This document shows, in pieces, positions 33,224-44,618 of a DNA stretch of 64,000 bases (its first letter is position 1; each line of letters starts with the position of its first letter). The stretch comes from Lateolabrax maculatus (taxonomy: Eukaryota > Chordata > Actinopteri > Acropomatiformes > Lateolabracidae). The position numbers and the translations under genes were made by a program. The stretch covers positions 19,955,001-20,019,000 of the forward strand of contig CM062214.1 of the NCBI GenBank assembly GCA_031216445.1, read 5' to 3'. The notes beneath the pieces are model-generated. The model had not been told where the DNA came from and searched no databases. It was given only the letters and a program-made list of their open reading frames with translations.

Positions 33224-36200
33224 ATGGCGTCCTTGTCTTTGCCTCTGTCGGCTCTGCAGAAGGCGAGCATTTTCTGTAAGGTGTCCCGGGGTTTGCGCCA
33301 CCGGCCGCTCGCATCGCGCTCATGGAAACGGAATTTCGGTGCAGTGGCACATGGAGTCGGTCGACTGCTGTCACACCAACCCAGAGGCAAAAGCTACGCA
33401 GCATCTGTTTGTAGCAGCTCGTCAGGCGATCGGGACAAGACTGAGAGGCTGTGGTCTGTTTACAATGAGACCAAGAGGCAGACTGAAGGTATGGACATAG
33501 TGAAACACAACAAGACACAGCACTGCGGTAGATACTAAACTGTTGTTGCCGCCTTATAACCCTGTTATGACTGATTTTTCCAGCACACCAATGCACCACC
33601 CGTTTCTACAGCCTCACACTAGCAGCCTTTCAAACAGTAAACTCGTCGTGCACATGTGGTGGGAATGTGGGAGGGATATGTTGTCTTTTTCCCTAAGGGA
33701 CCCCTTTTTTATGATTGAGTAAACTGATGACCTCTGACCAAGTGACATATTTTATGGATGTTTCATGTTATATTCAATGCATAACAATAACAGCACAGAA
33801 TAACTGAGAAGTGGTATAAATAACCCACATTTTGAACACAATAACTGCAGGACGTTTGTGTAAAACAAGCAATTTGGGTGAATTTTGAGCAGATTATTTC
33901 CTGTGAATATTGCATCAGAGATGAGTTTTCCGGATATTTTACGTATTTTTATACGATTCGCTGTCTGTATTATGTATTTTTTACCATCATATATACTTAA
34001 TAGGCTGCTTTTATGACCAATTTAGTGTTTTCTTCTCCCTGACAGTTAGCCATTGTTCTATTCACCGTGCCCTTATCCTATGAGAGTTTTTAAAAGTTTA
34101 TATCTTAAATATTAATCTAAACTAAAAATAACAATTTTATTTAGTTTTCTTCACATGAAATGCTGAGGTATAGGCCTACAGTTTTCTTACACCCCTTAAA
34201 TTAACGAATGCTTCACGACCTCCCCTGAAGCTTTGGCGACCAATAGTGGTCCAGTCTTCTAAGGTGTTATTTTGTCCAACTCTTAAACACTAATTCAAAA
34301 CCGGTATATCCAGATTCAAGGAGCTTGGTCGTACACAAATACTTACAGTATTTTGCAATTATGGTGAATACAATATAAAGACCTGTTAAATATAATGTAA
34401 TTCATTGAAGTAGCCATGTTAGTGAGTTAGTTAGTGAGGCTTATAATGTTCAGTATCTGTTGATGTCAGAGACAGGTTGAACCAGCTTTGTGGTGGGTTT
34501 ATAGCACATTTAATTATATACTGATTATATATACTATATACTGTTCCTATTACTTTGTCCACTCCTGAAGGAGAGCTTGAATTGAAATTAAAACGGTGTC
34601 AGTACCTTAAACCAGCAACCTACATAATACGTACAAACCCTGTAATTATCAAGATGTAATATTAAGTTCTAATTTAGAAGTAATTCATGTGGACAAAATA
34701 TCCAAAAGATTTACCTCCAATATCTGCTTGGTTCTATACAGATGTTTGTGCCTCCTGTCGAGGCTCTTTTGAGCAGGAAACAGGCCTATTTTTGCCCAAT
34801 GCTTACAATAATTATTCCATAAATACTTATATTCATTAGAAAGTGGTAGCACTTTGACATAAGTAACAGTAGTTGGACAGGAATCTAGCGTGCAGGTGCT
34901 CCATGTCGGTGTGTACTGGCCCTATTCAGACACAACAACTTCAAGAAACTAAGTTATCAGATATACTTCTGTCATAGCAACATATACTATTCCCGAATGG
35001 AAGGGAACTGCAAAATAACCTCAGGTGTTTGTCTCCTCGTAGATTTGATCCCGGTCATAGCCACCAACTCAGTCGACCCTGACACCATTTTTGCCAACAA
35101 TGAGATGAGCCTGCGAGACACAGAGATCTATGGCTTCGACTACGACTACACCCTGGCCTTCTACTCCAGCCACCTCCACACCCTCATCTTCAACATAGCA
35201 CGGGACATCCTCATCACTAACCACAGGGTGGGTGCACTGTGTGACTCTTTAAAACCGAGCACTCAACTTAAACATAGTTTTGTTCCAAAGGCAGACAGAA
35301 TCATTCTTCTCCACTCAAATTGATTTCGTAATTGAATGAAACACAGAACAGGACAATATAAAATCGTGTATTTTCTTTCATGTATCTCCTTAACATATGT
35401 AATATTAAAGTATAAACAGGTCCCACTGGAAAATCACTCTCCCTGTGCTGTCGACGAACATTTCCAGTAAAGATTAGATTGGTAGTAGAAACAGACAGCT
35501 TAATAACCCCACATTTAAAGTTTAAACTTGCCTACTGGTTTTGTTGTGACTGAAAATCTCAAATCAATTTTTAATTTTCTTTTATATTAGTATCCAGAGG
35601 GTCTGCGAAAGTATGAGTATATTCCTAATTTTGCTGTCAGAGGACTTCACTATGATGTTCAGAAGGTGAGAATTCCTTTGCTTATCTAACTCAAAAACTG
35701 CCAGTTGTTTTATATTTTGCATCAATTGCACCATAGGCTCAGTGTGAAGATCATTTTTGTGTAAATATTGAATGTTTTGTCACAGGCACTGCTGATGAAG
35801 ATAGATGCTTTTCACTACATCCAGTTGGGAACTGTATACAGGTATCTGTACACTGCGTTACTTCTCACAGCTAAAACTGTTTAATATATAGTTGATGCAA
35901 TATGTCAACATTTTAGGCTACATGTTTGTATGTTTCAGCTTTTCTGTCGAGTCTATCATTTTCTTCACTTTTAGGAGGCTGCACATGCTATGAATGACAC
36001 TGCATGAATTGTCTAAGGATTTCATATTGTGTGTGTCTTCCACAGGGGTCTTCATCCAGTTCCTGACGAGGAAGTTATTGCCATGTATGAAGGTTGTCAC
36101 GTACCTCTAGAGAACATGAGCGACTTCTATGGCAAGGTGATGATCATTTCTTCCCTTACAAGATAGACACTACAGAAATAAAAACAACAGAATATGATGT

Positions 36201-39200
36201 TGTAATTACTGCCCTGCAGAGTTCCCATGGCCACACTATGAAACAGTTCATGGACATATTCTCCCTGCCTGAGATGACCCTCCTGTCCTGTGTCAATGAC
36301 TTCTTCATGAGGCACAATATCGACTATGAGCCAGTCCATCTCTACAAAGACGTAAAGGTGAACTATCTTTTTATTATTCTACGGTCCTTGATCACTGTTT
36401 TGGGAAAAACTGCATACAATATTTGCAATAATCTAACGAGCTGATTCAGTAGCACTGTCCTTTATATGGTTACTGTATCTCTCAGGGGTCAATGTGCGTA
36501 AAGATGAAAAATCAAGCCACATGCACGTAAATGTTGATCTATTTACATGTTTGCAGTGTGCTGTGATACTCCAGCCATTCATTGCCATTTTAATTTTAGC
36601 TCAGGAAACTGGTGTCTAATTTTAGTTGAGCAAGCCCGCTTCCAGCCATCTGCGTCTGTTCTCCGGTGGCTCTGCTACTTCAGAGGGAGAGGGGGAGAAA
36701 TCAGCGCTCTGTTCTCCCTTTGAGGGCAGCTGTCATGCTGGTCCTGTCTATCCGGTTTGACACTGTAACGTTTTTGACAGATCGCTGTCATTAAAAGCCC
36801 TCACACACACTCTCTGTTCCACGAGTGCCTCTCATATCTTTTCAAGGACACCCTGCTCAATCTTTTTTTTTCCTGCCAAGTCTAATTTATTATTCAGCAC
36901 TTACCCTGACATTTTTTTGCTTACTTTTCCTTTGACTTTTGTGTGCATCAAATAATCTTTGTACATGATAAATACCCTTTGAATTCGCCCTTAAATGTGC
37001 AACTTTGCAAGGGAGAGTCTGTTTACTCATTCACTGGTTGAAAGCACATGTTACACTGTTCAAAATGTTGGGGAAACTTTCTCTCTGTGTCACCAAAGTA
37101 ACTAAACTCCAGGGCCTACTTTCTTCATATTGAATTTGTATTCAGAGATGCACTTTCTGTAAGTGTTTTCTTAGTGCTTCCAAGTCAACCATTTGTACAC
37201 ACAGCAAAGTGTTGCTACTGGTGCTGAATGTTAACATTGTGTCACTGAAGTCATGACTTCCTGGCTGAAGGCTGTTTACTTTTCCTCTTCACAGGAAGCC
37301 ATTAGAGATGTTCATGTCAAGGGCATTATGTACCGAGCCGTGGATGCAGATATTGGTAATGTTCTTTGATTTATATTACTTTGTTTGAGCCAATATAAAA
37401 TAAATTATACGGCCACATCTGAGTTGTTGCCGAGACATAAAAAATGAATTCAGCAATAATGAGGCTGTGATATACAAATAACAAAACAGTGCAGTTTTGT
37501 TTGTGCAAATTATATCAGTATCACCCACCCCACCCCTTCTCTCTTCCTCTGTTTTCTCATTTTCCAGGGAAATACATTTGCTATGGTGAGCAAAGCCACG
37601 CTGTGCTGAAAAAGCTATCCGAGCATGGAAAAAAGATGTTCCTCATTACCAACAGCCCGTTTGACTTTGTGTAAGTGTGAACAAACAAAGTGCAATAAAT
37701 TATTTGGAAAATTAATTTAAAATGTCCTCTACGGGTGTACCAATATTTAATTGGTGCTACTGTATAATACCCCGACTTTTATAGATGGGAAACCGTACAT
37801 CAAAGGGCTTTCCGTCTGCAAGTATTTGTAATTCATAGTAAGTCATTGACTATGAGGCTCTTTTGATGTCAGGCTTGATTTCACAAAATGACCAGCAATG
37901 CTTATCCAACCTCAAAAGACTTCCCAGTGCCTAGAAACATTAAATCTGTGTCCTTGATTTAATAGTTTTCTACATTCAGTCACCACAACACCAACCATGG
38001 AACAAAGGAAAAGGAGAGGCTGTCTGCACACTGAAATATGCAACGTCCTAAATTTTTACTAATGCAATGTTTCAAGCTTGACGTCCTCCCAGATCCATAC
38101 ATGTTTACAATCAATCTATATTCATCCTGATTTCTCCTATTGTAATCATACTATTTTGGTTTATTCTATAAGCACAACATCCATTGCATGTCTGTCTATC
38201 CTGAAAGAGGGATCCCAGCCGGGTTGAAAGTAACACGTCAGTTTTTATTTAAAGTCACACTAATATAGTACATTATAGACATTTTATTGCTGGTGTATCG
38301 CTGTTCCCTCCGTTGAGTCATTTCATCTATGCATGTACTTTGTTCTCCATGATACAACTCATTTTGTCATACAATATAAATAATACAAGACAAAGAACAA
38401 ACCTTATTGTAAGCATCATATAGAAATCCAAGATGTTGCTGACAAGTTAATTTCTTGAATCTTTGTCCTTCTCAGGGACCGAGGAATGAGCTACATTGTA
38501 GGGAAGGACTGGAGGGACCTGTTTGATGTTGTGATTGTTCAAGCTGACAAACCAAGTTTCTTCAATGACAGGAGAAAGTAAGTGTGTCCACGCCTCAATC
38601 TATGTCCATGCTGTGTCTTTTTTACCCCACTAGGGGCCTCACTGGGCCACAATGCCAGCAGTCACCAGTACACCTTGTGCAATATTTGTTTACAGAATGT
38701 ACATACGTGTATGTTTGTTTGAGAGCTGTAGATTAAAAGTGGGTAAAATGTATCTTTGTTTTTTTTTTCCCAGACCTTTTAGGCGAGTAACAGACAAAGG
38801 CGCATTGCTGTGGGACAGGATTCACAGGTTGGAAAAAGGGCAGATCTACAAACAGGTGTTGTGCCAGGGAATTACCAAACATACCAGTTTAAATCTCCTG
38901 ACCAATTTCTCCAGGATACACTTTATGAAATATATTTTTTAAATATGTGTTTTTGTGTGTGTGTGTGTGTGTGTGTTTGATCACTGTAGGGAAACCTTTA
39001 TGAGTTCCTGAGACTCACTGGCTGGAGAGGATCCAAAGTGCTTTACTTTGGCGATCACATCTACAGCGACTTGGCAGTAAGCAGCATCCAGGCATATTTA
39101 CAACAAAGCACTCATTATAACGATACGAAGCACTGTGGTATGAAAGATTACGATATTATGATCAAAGAGGGGAACCCTGCTTTGACCATGCTCTGTTTAA

Positions 39201-40718
39201 GATAAATGTGTTTATGGGAGTAATCTTTATATGCAACAGTCTCTTCACGTTCTGTTAGAAGATGCACGTAGTGAGATACTGAGCGAATGCTTGAAATAGA
39301 AGATACTATTATAACTGAGGTGAGAATGTAATTCTTTATGCATTAAACTACAATTACTGTAGCTCTGCATTGACAGGCGTTTTAATGAGTGTCAGTGTCT
39401 CCTGATGTATCACACCTAACACATCTACGGTAATGAGCATCACCTCTAAATAAACTAACTAGCATCAGTTTTTTTTTTACTGTGTCACAATGAGTTATAG
39501 CGTCTTGGATATATGAACCGCCTGATCGGCTATAAATGGTGACAATGAAACATCTTTGGCATAATGCCTTGCTGATGGCAGGCAGCCGGCTGTCAGACAT
39601 GTCATTTTGCTTATTTAGAAAAGACTGAACATGGCGTGTGTGGTTTACACCAACCACAGCTTACAGTCAGCCTCTCTGGCTGTAGGATGAGATCATTACT
39701 GCAGCTGGACACAGAGCAGAAGCATCTCTGAGTTGCTATGAGTTACAAGGGAGGGAGAGGTGGAGCATTACACTTCTGCTTTATGCGGTTTTATTAAAGA
39801 ATCCAAGAGAAGAATCCCAAGAACATGTTGTCTGATGGAAAAGATACACTTCTGTTTTAATTGGAACTTTTTGCACAACTCCAGTATATCGTTAATGGCA
39901 CTCCTTTTCATTTATTGTTGCTTAATTCCTGCATGTAAAAACATGACTCCAACACTAACACAAATAAGTGAATTCTTAAATCATTGACAAATCATGCTGT
40001 GCACAGTAGTTTGGGTTCAAGACAGGTATACTCGTAACATCCTATTGTTTTGCAGGATCTGACACTGAAACACGGCTGGAGGACAGGCGCCATCATCCCT
40101 GAGCTGAGGAAGGAGATCAAGATCATGAACACTGAGGAGTACATGCACATGATGGCCTGGTTACAGGCACTGACTGGACTCATCGAACAGATGCAGGTCA
40201 GGAGACTTTATAGAAACACTTTGTGTCTGTTTTTTTTCTTTTTACCTCGATCCTCAAATTGTTGCGCCTAACTTCCATGCACCGCTCCTAAACAGGTACA
40301 CAGGGATCCAGCATCTCAAGCTGTCGTCGAGGAGTGGATCAGAGAAAGAGAAGCTATGAGGTAATGAGGACAATTACTTTGGCAATCAAGAGCAGTTTTA
40401 GAGTAGAACTGATCTAATGTCATCTTGATGGTACGAATGTGTTTTCATGGCAGGCCACAGACAAAAGACATCTTCAACGGTCAATTCGGGAGTCTCTTCC
40501 GGACATACCACAACCCCACCTACTTCTCACGCCGACTCTCGCGCTTTGCTGACATCTACATGGCCTCCATCAGCTGCCTGCTCAACTATGACTTCCAGCA
40601 CACCTTTTTCCCTCGCCGTACTCCCCTGCAGCACGAGTCCCCCTTCTGGCCTGAACACAGTCCTACTGGTATTAGCGTCTCCTCACAGCTCCACAGGACC
40701 AAAGGAGACTCCGATTAG
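33224..40718 (+). CDS. nt5dc3: 5'-nucleotidase domain-containing protein 3, 14 exons, 571 aa
   Basis: Member of the HAD-superfamily cytosolic/IMP 5'-nucleotidase-like family; the substrate is not established. Exons: 33224-33488, 35043-35227, 35591-35665, 35786-35841, 36046-36136, 36220-36357, 37295-37355, 37568-37670, 38476-38577, 38774-38855, 38990-39076, 40056-40196, 40296-40360, 40454-40718. They total 1716 bases in frame. The first ~45 residues are basic and Ser/Ala/Leu-rich without acidic residues, typical of a mitochondrial presequence. HAD motif I is GFDYDYT (Asp121, Asp123), motif II is LITNS (318-320) and motif IV is GDHIYSD (407-413). The motif I aspartates needed for phosphohydrolase chemistry are present. 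The rest (YIVGKDWRDLFDVVIVQA, LKHGWRTGAIIPEL, PTYFSRRLSRFADIYMAS) matches human NT5DC3 closely. The ATG was chosen as the first in frame and sits in GCCATGG. It is divergent from hsp90b1, as in human. Confidence 0.96.
38954..38976. repeat. (TG)n tract beside the nt5dc3 exon 11 acceptor
   Basis: In sense orientation the tract ends 13 bases before exon 11 (38990), taking the place of a normal polypyrimidine tract. Confidence 0.95.
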
Positions 40719-40735
40719 AGAGAGAGGAGTTCAAA

Positions 40736-40741
40736 AATAAA
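40736..40741 (+). terminator. Poly(A) signal AATAAA 18 bases after the nt5dc3 stop
   Basis: Canonical AATAAA almost directly downstream of the stop codon. If used, the 3' UTR is only about 40 bases; a longer 3' UTR extending towards 41.9 kb is also possible. Confidence 0.55.
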
Positions 40742-42348
40742 GACTGGGATTGAATGACCTCCATTACGTAACTTTTCAAATTTTGAGATATGGTATTTTA
40801 GAAGGCGCATGCCACATTTTAAGATATGTATAATTGGTAACAGTTACGTAGTGTTGACGTTTATTAAGCTTTAAACTAATAAGTAATGTACTTCCTCTTA
40901 GAGAATTCAGTCTTCAAGAGGAACAGTGGATTTTGTGCTTTTTAAGCCAAATGACACAGAAGAATGAGCAATTTGACGTTTTCATTCAAAACATGGATTT
41001 CTTGTATTTTTCATTTTCATCACACAGAATTTGGAACATTGAGTGCACAGATTATTATTGGTTTGCGTTTGTGTGTGTGTGTGTGTGTGTCTTTGTGTGG
41101 ATGAGAGAGAGCGGTAGTGAGGAATTATACAAAGATGTATTTTCACAGTGTAAACAATAGGGGGCAGTCAGACATCAAGTCTATCATGGATCTCTGAAGT
41201 ATGAACTGTACACCATGTTTAAAGATTAGCTCTCGTTTTTTTTTATTTTATCCTTTGCATCTGTAAAATTGTAAAAGACTGTCAGTGAAATGGGAATACT
41301 CAGATGTGACATTTACATTACAAACTTTATTGCCTTAATCTCTTCTTTACATTGCTCCAATGTATATATTTTTGTAAAAGCTTTACATAATTTACAGTAA
41401 TCACCTTGTCAAATTTTGCGATCCAACATTCATTTTGAATTGCACATTGTGATACAGACTTCTGTTCTGAGATCTTTATATTTAATTGTTTTAACCAGTT
41501 CCACACAACACAGCCTGTATGTCTCAGTTTAGCAGTAAGAACTGTTCTATTTGTCAGGAAAAAATAGAGCCTCATTGCTATATTTAGCATGAGTGTTGCT
41601 GTTTGATCTGTGAAGGCAGCATTGGGTTTCATGGGTTTGACACTTTTGCAGAAAATGTGTGAATTGTTTTCACACGTGCTGGAATGAGGACTTACTTGAG
41701 AATATATTTGATATATAAGCTAGAATCTTAGTTTTTAATTATTTGGGGAAAAAAAGGGGAATTCTTTAATACCTCATGGTGTATTTCTGTTCCTGTAGTT
41801 TAAAATATGTATTGATCAGATTGTGACAAGTGTATTTTTATTTACTATTTATTAAAATGGAAATGGATTAATGATCCTTGCTAAGTGCTTACAGTATGTC
41901 ATGCATTTAAAGCTTCATTTAGTTGGATAATTGTTCCATAATTAAATTTAATTATCAGGTATTTGCTTATTGAATGTGGAGTCCATTTGTGTACTATGTT
42001 CTTTTTTTATTGGCCATATAAACAACAAAAGAAAGAAATATTTCATTATTAGAAAATTAATTCCACCTCAAATATCCCTCAACTTTCCAATTACCATTAT
42101 AGCAGTGGGTTTATTGGGATTAATCCCTACAAATCGTGTTACGGATCAATTTCCCATATTGAATTTGGGGCTTTCTCTATCAGACAGGTGCACAATCTGA
42201 TCTCTGAAAATAAGAAAAGCCGAGTGGTTTACCGGGGATCAGAAACGATAAGATCGATGAGGCTTTGTCCTGCGCCCGGCGGAGTGTCGGCGGGTTCAGT
42301 CTCTGGCCTCACAGTTGTTTCCCCAAAGCTGGACTTCATTTAGGCACC
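40742..42348. other. Intergenic region between nt5dc3 and the opsin gene
   Basis: AT-rich, with a short TG tract at about 41070-41090. It may hold an alternative nt5dc3 3' UTR and the opsin promoter close to 42.3 kb. No further gene is seen. Confidence 0.6.
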
Positions 42349-44187
42349 ATGGACAGCAACAGCACGCCGTGGAGCGCCGGCTCTCACCTGCCATCCATCC
42401 ACGCCGAGGTGGCCACTGTGGCGCCCACCATCTTCCCCCGGGTGGGCTTCAGCATACTCTCCTTCCTCATGTTCATCAACACAGTGTTGTCCGTGTTCAA
42501 CAACGGCCTCGTCATCACCGTGATGGTGAGGAATCCGTCTCTCCTGCATCCGATGAACGTTTTTATCCTCAGCCTCGCCGTGTCTGACCTCATGATCGGC
42601 CTGTGCGGCTCCCTGGTCGTCACCATCACCAACTACCAAGGCTCTTTCTTCATGGGCCGTGCAGCTTGCGTGTTTCAAGGATTTGCAGTCAATTATTTTG
42701 GTAAGTGAAGTTGAGAGAGAGGGAGCAGCTTGTGTTCTATAGACTTTTGCGATCAATTTTGTTTTGTTCTGTGACAGGAATGTCTACTATTGTAAAACAC
42801 ACTGAAGAGAATTCTATGTCTTAAATAATCAATCTTCGCAATATTGTATTCCAACATTAGAAAAATGTTTATGTTGTAAGCCTTTGTTTGATGCTTTTTG
42901 AGAATGTCTTTCTACTATTATAAGATTTTTCTAAATGGCATGCACTCCTCTTGAAAGATGTGTTATAAGAAGTTTCTTTCTTTCTTTGGAAATAAACAGT
43001 AATTCAAGGAAAAACTTCAAAATCTCACGGTCTTCTCAGTGGGGGAGTTTGCTCAGATGTTTTGGAGATATTGGAGATTTCTTCTCTGACAACTGAACAA
43101 GTTTCACCCCCTGAAAAAGACTAATGCTAAATAAGTGGACATTGATTTTCTCTTTCCCAGGTCTGGTGTCTCTTTGCACTCTGACCCTGCTTGCCTACGA
43201 GCGGTACAACGTGGTTTGTAGGCCAAGAGCTGGCTTGAAGTTGAGCATACGGAGAAGCATCATTGGGCTGCTGTTTGTCTGGATCTATTGCTTGTTCTGG
43301 GCTGTGACTCCGCTGTTCGGCTGGAGCTCCTACGGACCCGAGGGAGTCCAGACCTCCTGCTCTCTGGCCTGGGAGGAGAGATCGTGGAGCAACTACAGCT
43401 ATCTCATCCTCTACACACTCCTCTGCTTCATTTTCCCTGTTATAGTCATCATCTACTGCTACTCCAAAGTGCTCACATCCATGGATAAGGTGGGTTCATG
43501 TTGGCGTGTACATATTTATTACACTTTAACACCATTAGAACAAGAATTAGAATTCATACCTCCATCCTCATCTGTTTGCAATTTGCCACCTACAGACGAA
43601 AACAAGTTAAGAGCTTTTAATGGGTGTCAAATTTGCTTTTTACTCGTAGCTGAACAGGAGTGTGGAGCTCCAGGGTGGGCGTTCCAGCCAGAAGGAGAAT
43701 GATCATGCCATTAGTATGGTCCTGGCCATGATTATAGCTTTTTTTGTTTGCTGGCTGCCCTACACGGCGTTGTCAGTGGTGGTAGTCGTGGATCCAGAGC
43801 TCTACATCCCTCCACTGGTTGCCACCATGCCCATGTACTTTGCCAAGACCAGCCCGGTCTATAACCCCATCATCTATTTCCTTTCCAACAAGCAGGTAAG
43901 CAGCTAGAGTGTATATCTGCTGTCAAATTGAGATTGCAAAGGCTGAGTGTGCAAAATGTGAGGAAGCACAAGAAAAACATATTGGAATTCCATGTGAAAT
44001 TGGTGCTCATATATTTCCTTATGTCCAACAGTTCCGCGATGCCGCTCTGGAGGCGCTGTCGTGTGGCCGCTACATTCCCCATGTGCCCAACAGTGTCAGC
44101 ATCAACATGTGCTCCTTGAACAATAGGAGCCGGCTGACCTCCTTAGGCAGAAACATCAACACGCACAGCAAGGTGTTGCCTCTGTGA
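42349..44187 (+). CDS. parietopsin: Non-visual ciliary-type opsin, probably parietopsin, 4 exons, 360 aa
   Basis: Seven-transmembrane retinal-binding photoreceptor. Exons 42349-42700, 43161-43489, 43650-43895, 44032-44187 total 1083 bases in frame. The start ATG lies in an ideal Kozak context (CACCATGG) and opens an N-terminus with an N-glycosylation site (NST). Visible hallmarks: Lys293 (bovine 296) in PMYFAKTSPVYNP for the Schiff base, ERY (131-133), CWLP, NPIIY, and the TM3/ECL2 cysteine pair. Position 113 (bovine numbering) is Gln (Gln110 here), not Glu, while Glu181 is kept (Glu178, in GPEGVQ). That combination is what is known for lizard parietopsin, where Glu181 is the counterion. Introns 1, 3 and 4 sit at rhodopsin-like places (Gly121, after TM5, NKQ-FRD), but the rhodopsin intron near residue 177 is absent. 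VA-opsin and parapinopsin are less likely alternatives. It is certainly an opsin; the subtype is inferred. Confidence 0.75.
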
Positions 44188-44612
44188 CTTTCTCCTGCAA
44201 AAACAAGAAGCTGCCACGGTTGTGTTTATTAGTGCCTCATCAAGGACAGAGACCTGCACGTCTACAGGCCCATGTCTTTCAGAGAAGTCTTCACTGTAGC
44301 CCACTGAGAACAGAATCGGCTCAGAGACTCATAGCTGATATTCAGAAGGTGGACAAAATAAGTGGAAAGCCTTGTGACACACAGTAATGCAATCTTATCC
44401 AACACCATGGAAAAGTGCTTATTTTGTTCACTTTTTGTTAAGCTTATGTAAGAGATGACTTGATTCATCTCTTTTTAAGATTAGTTTGCTTTGGCATTTT
44501 ATTGAATTGCATTATATTGCAAAGTGCTCCTGTAGTTATTGTCAATCCCATTCTTCTAGAACAATAAGAATATTCAGTAAGATGGTTTTTATTTATGTGA
44601 TTTGTTTAAATC

Positions 44613-44618
44613 AATAAA
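44613..44618 (+). terminator. Poly(A) signal AATAAA of the opsin gene
   Basis: Canonical AATAAA 426 bases after the opsin stop codon, followed by a GT-rich stretch (about 44640-44665) suited to a downstream element. Confidence 0.65.

Noticed and set aside
32943..33599. 218-codon minus-strand frame over the nt5dc3 promoter and exon 1
   Set aside because: Opposes a verified exon, has no recognisable domain, and is favoured only by local GC-richness.
42257..42348. Longer N-terminus for the opsin from the upstream open frame
   Set aside because: The upstream frame has no in-frame ATG; the ATG at 42349 has a strong Kozak context and gives a normal opsin N-terminus.
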